DNA of 64,000 nt from Acidobacteriaceae bacterium (lineage in GTDB: Bacteria; Acidobacteriota; Terriglobia; Terriglobales; Acidobacteriaceae): NCBI GenBank assembly GCA_025462885.1, contig JAOAPN010000013.1, positions 186,001 to 250,000 on the forward strand, in the 5' to 3' direction. How positions within the stretch are numbered: position 1 is the stretch's first letter; the number at the start of each line of letters is the position of its first letter. The notes under the pieces were generated by a model. It was not told the DNA's origin. It saw only the letters and a list, made by a program, of their open reading frames with translations, and did not search any database. This document shows positions 1 through 8,853 of this stretch, in pieces. A program made the position numbers and the translations under genes.

Positions 1-38
1 CGCCACTTCGTGGTGTGTTGGACGCTTCGCGTGAATGA
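1..38 (-). repeat. 38-bp GAA-hairpin repeat, copy A
   Basis: Read on the minus strand this segment matches positions 37299-37336 at 35 of 38 bases. It contains two mini-hairpins with GAA-type loops, CGC-GAA-GCG and CCAC-GAA-GTGG. It lies just downstream of the flavoprotein stop codon and is cut by the window edge, so its outer flank cannot be seen. This is a REP-like dispersed intergenic repeat by inference. Confidence 0.6.
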
Positions 39-71
39 AACTATTTTGCTGCTAGCAATTTGCTCTACGCG

Positions 72-1424
72 CTATAGGTTGCGGCCTGCTGCTGCTCCCG
101 AGGCCCAGGCCCACTGGAAGTTGTAGCCGCCGAGCCAGCCGGTGACGTCGACCACCTCTCCGATGAAGTAGAGGCCGGGAACTCGCTTGGACTGCAGGGT
201 GCGGGCGTCCAGTTCGTCGGTGTCGATGCCTCCGGCGGTGACTTCGGCTTTGGCGTAGCCTTCGGTTCCGGCAGGGGTGAAGGTCCATTGGTGGAGGTCG
301 GCTTCAAAGGCGGCGATGCCGGCGTTGGTCCAGTCGCGGGGTGGGTAGAGCGTGAGCCAGCGTTCAGCCATGCGGGCGGGGAGAATCGTGCGGAGGAGGT
401 CGTATGCGGCGTTGAGGTCGCGGCGGGGCAATGCTCTATTAGGCGCAAAGACCTGGGCGCGGGCAGCGGCCTGGGCATCCGGATAGGTGCGCGTGGACAC
501 GCTGGTTACGAGCATGGGTTCCATGACGTTGATGCCGGGGGCGAGGTCGAGTTGGACCGGGGTGCCGGGCTGCCAGTAAGAGGAGGTCTGCAGAATCGCG
601 GGGCCGCTCAGTCCGCGGTGCGTGATGAGGAACTTCTCGCGGAAGAGGGGCTTGAGGGCGGCCGGGGTGGCGCGGGCGCTGCCGGAGGTGCGCTTCTTTT
701 CTACGTTGGCGGAGGCCGTCTTTGTGGGTGAGGGGGCGGGTGCGGAGGCGATGACTTCGGCGGAGAGGCCGCTGAGATCGCACCAGTCGGCGGTGTCCTC
801 CGGAGAGAAGACGAGCGGCACGAGGGCGGCCCGCGTGGGGACGATGTTCAGGCCGAACTGGCGGGCGAGTTCGTAGCCGAAGCCGGTCGCGCCCATTTGG
901 GGGATGGAGAGGCCGCCGGTGGCGGCGACGACCGAGTGCGCCAGGAAGCTGCCCGCAGAGGTCTCGACGCGGAAAGGGGCGGACGCACTCTCTCGGGTGA
1001 CGGAGAGGACCTTTGTGCCGAGCAGGGTGCGGACGTTGGCCTGCGCGCACTCCTTTTCCAGCATGGTGACGATGTCGTGGGCGGAGCGGTCGCAGAAGAG
1101 CTGGCCGAGGGTCTTCTCGTGGAAGGTGATGCTGTGCTGGGTGACGAGATCGATGAAGTCGGCGGGGGTGTAGCGGCTGAGGGCGGACTTGGCGAAGTGG
1201 GGGTTGCTGGAGAGGAAGTTCTCGGGGCGGGTGTTGAGGTTGGTGAAGTTGCAGCGGCCGCCGCCGGAGATGAGGATCTTCTTGCCGGCCTTTTCGGCGT
1301 GGTCGATGAGCAGGACGCGGCGGTCGCGGCGGCCGGCTTCGATGGCGCACATGAGGCCGGCGGCGCCTGCTCCGAGGATGATTGCGTCGAGTGTTTCGGT
1401 ATGGGGCACTTCGGTATGGGGCAT
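72..1424 (-). CDS. HI0933/BaiN-family FAD-dependent oxidoreductase
   Basis: A 450-residue cytosolic flavoprotein. The N-terminal Rossmann dinucleotide motif GAGAAG is at residues 18-23, and the family signature GKKILISGGGRCNFTN follows at about 47-62. Near the C-terminus, GEVVDVTGWLGGYNFQ (about 422-437) is the second FAD-contacting signature. The family (YhiN/HI0933, aminoacetone-oxidase-like) is widespread but most members have no proven substrate. Around residues 230-255 a Ser/Ala/Lys-rich stretch interrupts the mid domain and looks like a flexible insertion. The N-terminus carries a 5-residue tandem duplication (PHTEV/PHTET). The gene is divergent from the methyltransferase gene; the start has only a weak upstream purine stretch. 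Confidence 0.88.
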   Translation of the reverse strand: MPHTEVPHTETLDAIILGAGAAGLMCAIEAGRRDRRVLLIDHAEKAGKKILISGGGRCNFTNLNTRPENFLSSNPHFAKSALSRYTPADFIDLVTQHSITFHEKTLGQLFCDRSAHDIVTMLEKECAQANVRTLLGTKVLSVTRESASAPFRVETSAGSFLAHSVVAATGGLSIPQMGATGFGYELARQFGLNIVPTRAALVPLVFSPEDTADWCDLSGLSAEVIASAPAPSPTKTASANVEKKRTSGSARATPAALKPLFREKFLITHRGLSGPAILQTSSYWQPGTPVQLDLAPGINVMEPMLVTSVSTRTYPDAQAAARAQVFAPNRALPRRDLNAAYDLLRTILPARMAERWLTLYPPRDWTNAGIAAFEADLHQWTFTPAGTEGYAKAEVTAGGIDTDELDARTLQSKRVPGLYFIGEVVDVTGWLGGYNFQWAWASGAAAGRNL

Positions 1425-1557
1425 GGGGTCTTCTTAAGTCCTGATGGGTCGGGTGATAGGTCGAGCGGGTGAGTTAAGAGGAGGAATTCGCTCTCTTCAG
1501 GGTCTCATGGGTGGGAGTTTTGAGGTGTGTCGAACGGGGCTGTGCGACCATAGGGGA

Positions 1558-2850
1558 ATGTGGACTGGCGGACCAGAACGAGGCGGGGCGGAACGAAACG
1601 GGCCGAGAGTGGGTGAGGCGCAGGCCTTTGGACCTGCAGCGGCCATTACGCGCCGGGCTGCGGACCGGCTGCGGGCTGGACATCTCTGGGTGTACCGGTC
1701 GGATGTCGAGGTGTTCGTGCCGTTTACGGGGTCGACGGGGATTGCGCCGGGCTCGCTGGTGACGGTGATGGACGGGCGCGGGATGCCGCTGGGGACCGCT
1801 ATCTACAGTGATGCCTCGCAGATTGCGCTGCGGGTGGTCTCGGCGAAGCCGGGCATTACGCGCGCCGAGTATCTTGCGGAGGCGCGGGTGCGGGTTTTGG
1901 CGGCGCTGGATCTTCGGGCGGAGCTTGCGCCGGAGTCTGCGACGGAGAATGCCTGCCGGTTGATCTTTTCAGAGGCGGACGGTCTGCCGGGGGTGGTGGC
2001 GGACCGGTATAACGATTTGGTGGTGTTGCAGCTTTTGACGCAGGGAACCGCGCAGGACGATTTGCGCGCAACCGTTGGCGAGGCGCTGGTGGAGCGGCTG
2101 GGCGGCGAAGTCACCGTGTGGGAGCGGCCGGATGCGCGGATACGGGAGCTGGAGCGGCTGAGTGCTCCGGGGGCCGGGCCTTTACATGCTTCGGGAGAGC
2201 CGAAGGCCAGTACGATCTTTACCATCAATGGGTTGAAGTTCAACTTCGATGCGGGTTCGGGGCAGAAGACGGGGGCATTTCTGGATCAGCGGCTGAACTA
2301 TGCTGCCGCTGCCCGCTATGCACACGGCGTCGGGCTGGATATCTGCACGTACCAGGGTGGATTTGCGCTGCACATGGCGCAGGTGTGCGAGCGGGTGACC
2401 GGGGTCGATGCGAGCCGCGGAGCGTTGGAGGTGGGGGAACGGAACAGCGCCCTGAATCCGGAGTTGAAGGCCGAGGTGGACTGGATCGAGGCGGATGCCT
2501 TTGAGTTGCTGCGCGAGTTCGATGCGTCGGGCCAGCGGTTCGACACGATCGTGCTGGATCCCCCCGCATTCGCCAAGACGAAGCGCGCCGCCGAGGGGGC
2601 GATGCGTGGCTATAAAGAGATGAACCTGCGGGCGATGAAGATGCTGCGTCCGGGTGGAACGCTGGTCACGTGCTCCTGCTCGCACCATGTTCCGCTGGTG
2701 GAGTTTATGGAGGTCGTGACTGCGGCTGCGAGCGATGCGGGGCGGCGGGTGCAGTTGCTGGAGACACGGGGTGCGGCTCCGGATCATCCGGCGGTTTTGA
2801 CGCTGGCGGAGACGAGCTACCTGAAATGTTTGATCTGCCGGGTGGGGTAG
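1558..2850 (+). CDS. RlmI-like class I SAM-dependent rRNA (cytosine) methyltransferase with PUA domain
   Basis: 430 residues from the chosen ATG. The frame is open further upstream (to 1444), but residues before this ATG are low-complexity and the conserved part begins with the PUA-type stretch AADRLRAGHLWVYRSDVEVF. AGGGGA lies just before the ATG. A C-terminal Rossmann methyltransferase domain has the SAM-binding segment GLDICTYQGGF and the catalytic-type motif DPPAFAKTK starting at D334. The order PUA, RlmI-type barrel, methyltransferase is that of RlmI/YccW, which methylates a cytosine in 23S rRNA. The exact target base cannot be read from sequence. Confidence 0.88.
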   Translation: MWTGGPERGGAERNGPRVGEAQAFGPAAAITRRAADRLRAGHLWVYRSDVEVFVPFTGSTGIAPGSLVTVMDGRGMPLGTAIYSDASQIALRVVSAKPGITRAEYLAEARVRVLAALDLRAELAPESATENACRLIFSEADGLPGVVADRYNDLVVLQLLTQGTAQDDLRATVGEALVERLGGEVTVWERPDARIRELERLSAPGAGPLHASGEPKASTIFTINGLKFNFDAGSGQKTGAFLDQRLNYAAAARYAHGVGLDICTYQGGFALHMAQVCERVTGVDASRGALEVGERNSALNPELKAEVDWIEADAFELLREFDASGQRFDTIVLDPPAFAKTKRAAEGAMRGYKEMNLRAMKMLRPGGTLVTCSCSHHVPLVEFMEVVTAAASDAGRRVQLLETRGAAPDHPAVLTLAETSYLKCLICRVG

Positions 2851-2873
2851 ACGCGTTCGGAAGGCGATGGAGA

Positions 2874-2889
2874 GGGAAAAGCTTTTCCC
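2874..2889. promoter_or_regulatory. perfect 16-bp palindrome downstream of the rRNA methyltransferase
   Basis: GGGAAAAGCTTTTCCC is perfectly self-complementary and is followed by TTAT. It sits 24 bases after the methyltransferase stop codon. It could be a weak terminator (6-bp stem, AGCT loop) or a protein-binding site for the downstream nuclease gene. Confidence 0.4.
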
Positions 2890-2975
2890 TTATACGTACA
2901 GGGTGCACTGTCGCTTTTGGGCAATTCCTGAGTATTCATGCGGGTCGGCAACACTGTCGAAAGATGCCTTGGATA

Positions 2976-2991
2976 ATGCAATAAATTGCAT
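2976..2991. promoter_or_regulatory. ATGCAAT-AA-ATTGCAT inverted repeat upstream of nuclease gene
   Basis: A perfect 7-bp inverted repeat with a 2-base centre lies 79 bases upstream of the nuclease start codon in an AT-richer stretch. The position is right for an operator. No regulator is identified. Confidence 0.35.
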
Positions 2992-3069
2992 GTAACTCGC
3001 TGTCTATCAACAGAAAAATTCATACGAATATCGAAGGATTTTTCGCTTGGAGCGGGGTAGTATGTCGCC

Positions 3070-6000
3070 ATGACTTCCAACCGATTTTCTCTTCGGGCCA
3101 TCTCGGCCGTCCTTGCGTCCTTGTCTGCGTTGTTGACGATGTCTGGTACGGCCCTGGCGGCGCCGGGCAACTCGGTGGTGATCTCTCAGGTGTATGGCGG
3201 CGGCGGCAACTCCGGCGCGACCTACCAGAACGACTTCATCGAGATCTTCAACCCGACGCAATCCGCGGTGGCGCTGGGTGGTTGGAGCGTTCAGTATGCA
3301 AGCAGCGCGGGAAGCACCTGGGCGACGACGGCTCTCCCGTCGATTACGCTGCAGCCGGGTCAGTATGCGTTGATCCAGGAGGCCGCCGGTTCGGCCGGCA
3401 CGACGCCGCTGCCGACTCCAGATGCGACGAACACGACCGCGCTGAGCGGGACAGCCGGCAAGATCGCCCTGGTCAGCAGCACCGTCGCGTTGTCGGGTTC
3501 GTGCCCGACCGCCGACCCGACGCTGCTGGATCTGGTGGGCTTTGGCACAGCGGCGAACTGCTCGCTGGGTAGCCCGACGGTTACGCTTTCGAATACGACG
3601 GCTGCGATCCGCACGCCGGTCTGCACGAACACGAACAACAACAACTCGGACTTCAAGGCGCTGGCTCCGGTGCCGCACAATACTTCGAGTCCGCTGGCAG
3701 CCTGCGCGCCGCCGACTTCGACGACGAATCCTTCTGTAACGGGCCTGGCCGCGCCGGCTTCGGCTTACACGGGCAATCCGATTCTGCTGACCGCGACGGT
3801 GAATCCGGGTGCCGTGCCGACGAGCACGGGGCTTGCGGTGACTGGCGACCTGAGTGCGATCGGTGGATCGACGACCCAGAGCTTCTACGACGACGGCACC
3901 CATGGCGACGTGACGTCGGGCGACAATGTTTTCTCGTTTTCGATCACGACCTCTACGATCGGGACCTTCAGCCTGCCGCTGGCGGTGACGGATACGCAGG
4001 CCCGCACGGGCGCCGGTACCATTGCGCTGACCGTAGCGACGCCTCCGCAGTTTGTGACGATCCGGTCGATCCAGGCGAACAAGCCTTCGACCTACGTCTC
4101 GCAGACGTTGATGACGAGCGGCATCGTGACCGGGGTGAAGTCGAACGGCTTCTACCTGGAGGCGAAGGACTCGGATACGAATCCGGTGACGCCGGAAGGA
4201 ATTCTGGTCTACACGGGTTCGACGGTGCTGCCTTCGTACATCCAGCCGGGCGCCGAGGTTCAGGTGACGGGCACGGTGAACACCTATCCCACGACCGGCC
4301 CGATCAAGGGCACGGAGATCGACGGAGCGCAGACCTTCTCCCTGCTCTCGGCAGGCAATCCGCTGCCGGCACCGGTGACGATTACGGCGGCGATGGATTC
4401 GCCAACGGGCGGCGTCAACCAGTTCTCGCGGTTTGAAGGCATGCGGGTTGCGATCGGTTCGTTGACCTCGACCAGCGGAACGGATGCGACGCTGACGGAG
4501 TCGACCGAGATCAACGTTTCGAACGGCCAGTTTTACGGAGTGGTGACGGGTGTTGCGCGTCCCTTCCGCGAACCGGGTATCGGGGTGACGGATACGACCT
4601 TTGGTCCGGTACCTGCCGGAATTCCGCAGTGGGATTCGAACCCCGAGCTGCTGTTGTTCGACAGCCTGGCATTCGGTTCTCCGGCGATCAACCTGACGAG
4701 CAATGCGACGTTGACTGGAGTCGTCGGCGTGCTGGATCTATCGGCCGGAACTCCTTCGATCCTGATCGATAAGACGACGCGTCCGACGGTGTCGGGCCTG
4801 ATGACTCCTGTGCCGGTTCCGGTGCAGGCGGCGAATGAGTTCACCGTGGCCAGCTTCAACATGGAGCGCTTCTATAACGATGTGACGGATGCCGATAACC
4901 CGGGCAGCAGCGTGGTACGGGTTACGACGGAAGCGTATCAGCGGCGGTTGGCCAAGGGTTCGCTGGCGATCCGGAACGTATTGAACTTCCCGGACATTAT
5001 CGGGACGCAGGAGATCGAAAACCTGAACGTCCTGACCGATCTGGCGAACAAGATCAGTTCGGATGCGACGGCAGCAGGACAGACGGATCCGGTGTATCTG
5101 CCGTATCTGTTCCTGGCGACCGACGGCACGGGCATCAACACCGGCATGCTAGTGAAGAGCACTCGCGTGACGACGGTGAAGGCCGAGCAGATCGGACTGA
5201 ATGCGACGTTTACGAATGCGGGCGGCAGCCAGGCGGTGCTGAATGACCGGTCCCTCCTGGTGCTCCATGCGGGCATCAAGCGCGGCGGCGGTCAGCCGGA
5301 TTATCCGGTGACGGTGATCTCGGTGCATCAGCGTTCGCTGATCAACGTTGATGACCCGACCAGCACCGGTGCAACGGTTCGACTGAAGCGCGAGGCGCAG
5401 GCTGAGTATCTGGCTTCGGTGATCCAGGGCTACCAGGCTGTGGGCGAGCATGTCGTCACGGTCGGCGACTACAACGCGTTCGAGTTCTCGGATGGGTTTG
5501 TGGATTCGCTGGGTGTGATCAAGGGAACACCGGTGCCTGCCTCGCAGGTGATTACCGCTCCGGTGGCCGGCCTTGCGAATCCACCGCTGGTGGATCTGGT
5601 CACGCTGCTTCCTGCGGAAGAGCGTCAGAGCTACGTCGAGACGGGCAGCGCACAGGTTCTCGACCACGTGGTTGTGACCAGCGACCTGGTTCCGACCGAG
5701 ACGCGGCTGGTGTATGCGCATATCGACTCGGACTTCCCGTTGGTGAACCTGAACGATGCGACTTCTCCGACGCGGATCAGCGATCACGATCCGGCGTTGG
5801 TCTACTTCACGGTTCCTCCGGCTCCGGTGGTTACGGGGACGGTGACTCTCGGAACGACCGCTGTATTGAGCAAGGTCTCCGGGGCATACCAGGCGGTGGT
5901 GACGGTGAAGAACACCGGAACGGGAACGGCCCAGAACGTGCTGTTGACTGCAGCGACCCTGGGCAGCGCGAGCGGCTCGGTGGTTCCTCAGACAATCGGA

Positions 6001-6144
6001 AGCCTCGCTCCTGGAGGTTCGGCTTCGGTAACGATTACGTTCCCGCTGACGGCTGGAGCTTCCGGCGCGGCGGCGGTGGAACGGCTCTCCGGAACGTATA
6101 CCGGCGGGACGTTCGCAGCAAATCTGAGGGTAAGCCTGCCGTAG
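3070..6144 (+). CDS. secreted lamin-tail/endonuclease-exonuclease-phosphatase family nuclease (ExeM/NucH-like)
   Basis: 1024 residues. A signal peptide (residues 1 to about 30, ending ALA-APG) is followed by a lamin-tail-type domain (about 33-180, with the YGGGGNSGATYQNDFIEIFN stretch). A middle region has Ig/OB-like features. The EEP nuclease domain starts at VASFNMERFY (about 593) and includes the metal and catalytic segments IIGTQEIEN, GDYNAFE (799-805) and SDHDP (904-908). The tail (about 920-1024) resembles a CARDB-type adhesion repeat. This is the layout of extracellular DNases that digest environmental or biofilm DNA. Nuclease activity is inferred from motif conservation. The adjacent PEP-CTERM gene may be co-expressed. 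Confidence 0.85.
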   Translation: MTSNRFSLRAISAVLASLSALLTMSGTALAAPGNSVVISQVYGGGGNSGATYQNDFIEIFNPTQSAVALGGWSVQYASSAGSTWATTALPSITLQPGQYALIQEAAGSAGTTPLPTPDATNTTALSGTAGKIALVSSTVALSGSCPTADPTLLDLVGFGTAANCSLGSPTVTLSNTTAAIRTPVCTNTNNNNSDFKALAPVPHNTSSPLAACAPPTSTTNPSVTGLAAPASAYTGNPILLTATVNPGAVPTSTGLAVTGDLSAIGGSTTQSFYDDGTHGDVTSGDNVFSFSITTSTIGTFSLPLAVTDTQARTGAGTIALTVATPPQFVTIRSIQANKPSTYVSQTLMTSGIVTGVKSNGFYLEAKDSDTNPVTPEGILVYTGSTVLPSYIQPGAEVQVTGTVNTYPTTGPIKGTEIDGAQTFSLLSAGNPLPAPVTITAAMDSPTGGVNQFSRFEGMRVAIGSLTSTSGTDATLTESTEINVSNGQFYGVVTGVARPFREPGIGVTDTTFGPVPAGIPQWDSNPELLLFDSLAFGSPAINLTSNATLTGVVGVLDLSAGTPSILIDKTTRPTVSGLMTPVPVPVQAANEFTVASFNMERFYNDVTDADNPGSSVVRVTTEAYQRRLAKGSLAIRNVLNFPDIIGTQEIENLNVLTDLANKISSDATAAGQTDPVYLPYLFLATDGTGINTGMLVKSTRVTTVKAEQIGLNATFTNAGGSQAVLNDRSLLVLHAGIKRGGGQPDYPVTVISVHQRSLINVDDPTSTGATVRLKREAQAEYLASVIQGYQAVGEHVVTVGDYNAFEFSDGFVDSLGVIKGTPVPASQVITAPVAGLANPPLVDLVTLLPAEERQSYVETGSAQVLDHVVVTSDLVPTETRLVYAHIDSDFPLVNLNDATSPTRISDHDPALVYFTVPPAPVVTGTVTLGTTAVLSKVSGAYQAVVTVKNTGTGTAQNVLLTAATLGSASGSVVPQTIGSLAPGGSASVTITFPLTAGASGAAAVERLSGTYTGGTFAANLRVSLP

Positions 6145-6206
6145 TCCATCCGTTCTGTCGTATTGCAACGTACTAACTGAGTTTTAGACCCCGAGGAAAA
6201 TAGACC

Positions 6207-6767
6207 ATGATGAAAAAGACTGTACGTACGCTTTCGAAAGTCTCGATGCTCGCCTTGTTTGTGCTGGCGGCTGCCTTGCTTCTCTCTTCTCCCGCGTCGG
6301 CTGACACGATCAGCCTCAACCTGACCAACGCTGTGCAGACCGGGACCGCGGGCTCCACGCTCTCGTTCTTTGCCACGGTCGCCGCGCCCGGTACGAATGG
6401 CGGGACGGTGTATCTCAACGGAGATAACTCCAATCTCGACTCACCGCTGACGCTGAACGACGATGGATTTTTCCTCGACTTTCCGCTGAGCCTGGATGCC
6501 GGGGATAGCTTCTCGGGTCTGCTCTTCACCGTAACGCTTCCTTCAAACATCGCATCCGGTCTCTACACCGGTTTCTTTGAGATCCTGGGTGGTTCGGACG
6601 GTGGATCGCTGGATACGTTGCAATCGGTCAATTTTCAGGTGAACGTAGCCCCGGTCGTTAGCGCGGTTCCGGAGCCTGAAAGCCTGATGCTGCTGGCGGC
6701 CGGTCTGCCCGGACTGGCAGTGCTGGCACGGAGCAAGCGGCATCTGTTCGCAGGTCGCAAAGCCTAG
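6207..6767 (+). CDS. PEP-CTERM sorting domain protein
   Basis: 186 residues. There is an N-terminal signal peptide (cleavage likely after ASA at about 32), a beta-rich body without recognised domain, then the C-terminal sorting signal: VPEPES at 154-159, a hydrophobic segment to about 173 and a basic tail (RSKRH...RK). PEP-CTERM proteins are recognised by exosortase EpsH/XrtA-type enzymes and usually belong to extracellular matrix or biofilm. No exosortase gene lies in this window, so processing must act in trans. GAGGAAAAT precedes the ATG. A clear terminator follows. Confidence 0.85.
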   Translation: MMKKTVRTLSKVSMLALFVLAAALLLSSPASADTISLNLTNAVQTGTAGSTLSFFATVAAPGTNGGTVYLNGDNSNLDSPLTLNDDGFFLDFPLSLDAGDSFSGLLFTVTLPSNIASGLYTGFFEILGGSDGGSLDTLQSVNFQVNVAPVVSAVPEPESLMLLAAGLPGLAVLARSKRHLFAGRKA

Positions 6768-6790
6768 TTTCAGCTGAAGTCTTGCAGCAA

Positions 6791-6821
6791 GGGAGCCCCG
6801 GAGATTCCGGGGCTTCCTTTT
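6791..6821 (+). terminator. Rho-independent terminator after PEP-CTERM gene
   Basis: A 12-bp stem (6791-6802 with 6806-6817, one G-T wobble) with a 3-base loop is followed by TTTT. It is 24 bases after the stop codon. Confidence 0.85.
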
Positions 6822-6903
6822 GCGTTAGGGAAGAATGTTTGGATACAGAAGGCGGTGGATATACTTCGGTTCAGAGTATCGATGGGTGAAGGAGAGTTTC
6901 TGC

Positions 6904-8583
6904 ATGAGTTCGATCGTCAAGGTTTGGAGTGTGTTGGGTGTTGGATTGATGTTGGGAGCCGCCGCGTTGGGGCAGGGCTCGGGCGATGCGAAGCGCGACG
7001 CGGCTAAGCCGGGAGAAAAGCTGGTGGTGACGGGGACTGCGGTGGCCCCGGTGGTGAATCCTCCGGCGGACTCGACGACCGAGGGGTCGGTGACGGTGGG
7101 TGGGCAGGCGATCGCGTACAAGGCGGTGGCCGGGACGCTGACCGTGGGAGCGACGGATGTGCAGGATGCCCTGCTCGGGCTGGATGGGAAGATGCTTTCG
7201 GATACGGGGGTGAATCCACCCGACCCTGCGAAGCCGGAGGATGCACCCCCTACGGCGCGGATGTTCTATGCCGCTTACTTCAAGAAAGGGGCTGCTTCGG
7301 AGTCGCGGCCGATTACGTTCCTCTACAACGGCGGTCCGGGCTCGGCGACGATGTGGTTGCACATGGGCAGCTTCGGGCCGAAGCGGGTGCTGACGACGGA
7401 TACGCAGCATGACGAGGGAGCTCCGTACAAGATCGTGAACAACGAGTACAGCCTGCTGGATGTGAGCGACGTCGTCTTTATCGACGCGCCGGGGACAGGC
7501 TTCAGCCGCATTATGGGGAAGGATAAAGAGAAGGCGTTCTGGGGGACCGACCAGGATGCACATGCCTTCGAACGCTTCATCCGGCGCTTCCTGACCAAGT
7601 ACGAACGATGGAACTCGCCGAAGTATCTCTTTGGCGAGAGCTATGGGACACCGCGCAGTGCGGTGCTGAGCGCGGCTTTGCAGAATGTAGATTTGAACGG
7701 CATCGTCCTCCTCTCGGCGATCCTGAGCTTCGATAACAGCGCGGACGGGCCGAAGTGGAATCCCGGGGTCGATCAGGCGTATGCGCTGGCTCTCCCCACC
7801 TATGCGGCCAGTGCTTTTTACCACAAGAAGCTCGCCAATCCGCCCGCCGTGCTGGAGCCCCTCCTGGCCGAGGTCGAGCAGTTTGCGCTGGGCGACTACA
7901 TGTCGGCCCTGCTGCAGGGGAGCGATCTGTCGGAGGCGAAGAAGCAGGCCATCGCTGAGAAGTTGCATGGATACATCGGACTTCCGGTGGCTTATCTGAT
8001 GAAGGCCAATCTGCGGGTGCAGGGCGGAGCGTTCAGCAAAAATCTCCAGGATCCCGACGGCCTGACGACGGGACGGCTGGATACGCGTTACAAGGGGCCG
8101 GACTACAACCCGTTGAGCGAAGAGGCGGAGTACGATCCGCAGAGCAATGCGATTAGCTCGGCCTACACGACCGCGATCAATCAGTACATGCGGACGGAGC
8201 TGAAGTACGGAGCCGACCAGACCTACAAGCCGGGTGCTTACATGGACGTGGGCTTCAGTTGGGATCTGCGGCACCAGCCTCCGGCCGGTCCGCCGATCGG
8301 GCAGGGAGAGGGCGGCACAAACGTCATGCCCGATCTGGCCTACACGATGAAGTCCAACCCGAAGATGAAGGTGATGGTCGCGGGCGGATATTACGACCTG
8401 GCGACGCCCTATTTTGAGGGCAAGTTCGAGATGCACCACCTGCAGATTCCGCTGGCGCTGCAGAAGAACATCAGCTACAAGTACTACGCGAGCGGGCACA
8501 TGGTGTACGTGAACGACGACGTCCTGAAGCAGTTCCACGCGGATGTGGCGGCGTTTATCAAAGGGACGGAGTCGGGGCGGTAG
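6904..8583 (+). CDS. secreted S10-family serine carboxypeptidase
   Basis: 559 residues. The ATG at 6904 is chosen over the upstream in-frame start because AAGGAGAG precedes it and it begins directly with a signal peptide (MSSIVKVW...ALGQG). The S10 fold is shown by the oxyanion segment NGGPGSAT (142-149), the nucleophile in GESYG (S246), the acidic residue in DLATPYFEG (D498) and the histidine in ASGHMVY (H532). S10 enzymes remove C-terminal residues from peptides at acidic pH, which would fit an acidophilic soil bacterium scavenging peptides in the periplasm or outside. It is followed by its own terminator. Confidence 0.9.
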   Translation: MSSIVKVWSVLGVGLMLGAAALGQGSGDAKRDAAKPGEKLVVTGTAVAPVVNPPADSTTEGSVTVGGQAIAYKAVAGTLTVGATDVQDALLGLDGKMLSDTGVNPPDPAKPEDAPPTARMFYAAYFKKGAASESRPITFLYNGGPGSATMWLHMGSFGPKRVLTTDTQHDEGAPYKIVNNEYSLLDVSDVVFIDAPGTGFSRIMGKDKEKAFWGTDQDAHAFERFIRRFLTKYERWNSPKYLFGESYGTPRSAVLSAALQNVDLNGIVLLSAILSFDNSADGPKWNPGVDQAYALALPTYAASAFYHKKLANPPAVLEPLLAEVEQFALGDYMSALLQGSDLSEAKKQAIAEKLHGYIGLPVAYLMKANLRVQGGAFSKNLQDPDGLTTGRLDTRYKGPDYNPLSEEAEYDPQSNAISSAYTTAINQYMRTELKYGADQTYKPGAYMDVGFSWDLRHQPPAGPPIGQGEGGTNVMPDLAYTMKSNPKMKVMVAGGYYDLATPYFEGKFEMHHLQIPLALQKNISYKYYASGHMVYVNDDVLKQFHADVAAFIKGTESGR

Positions 8584-8586
8584 GGC

Positions 8587-8604
8587 AGTTGGTAGTTGTG
8601 AGTT
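8587..8604 (+). repeat. heptanucleotide repeat tract shared with 47558-47575
   Basis: Two AGTTGNN heptamers plus part of a third immediately follow the peptidase stop. The 18 bases are identical to a segment between the two permease genes at 47558-47575. This resembles short tandem heptanucleotide repeats known from some bacterial genomes. Confidence 0.6.
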
Positions 8605-8612
8605 TTTGGGGA

Positions 8613-8640
8613 GGGCTGGGCCTTGGGGCTCGGCCCTTTT
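8613..8640 (+). terminator. Rho-independent terminator after S10 peptidase
   Basis: A 10-bp stem (8613-8622 with 8627-8636, two G-T wobbles) with a TTGG loop is followed by TTTTGTTTG. Confidence 0.8.
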
Positions 8641-8853
8641 GTTTGTGGGCTGGGAGGATTTAGAGGCGCTCTATCTCTCGAAATAGGTAGGTTAGAGGGA
8701 GGCAACCTAAGATCTGAGCGAATCTCTGTCATGTTTTATGCAACTGATGGAGTATATTTACGTCAAATGTTGTATCGAATGGCATTGAATAAACTTCCAG
8801 ATTTCAACTGCTGGTCGGCAACGTGTGGATTTCAGGTTCAATGTGAGGTCAAA

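Noticed and set aside
4625..4640. tRNA T-loop-like sequence (GGGATTCGAACCCC)
   Set aside because: It lies within the nuclease coding sequence (QWDSNPEL) and no acceptor or anticodon stem pairs around it.
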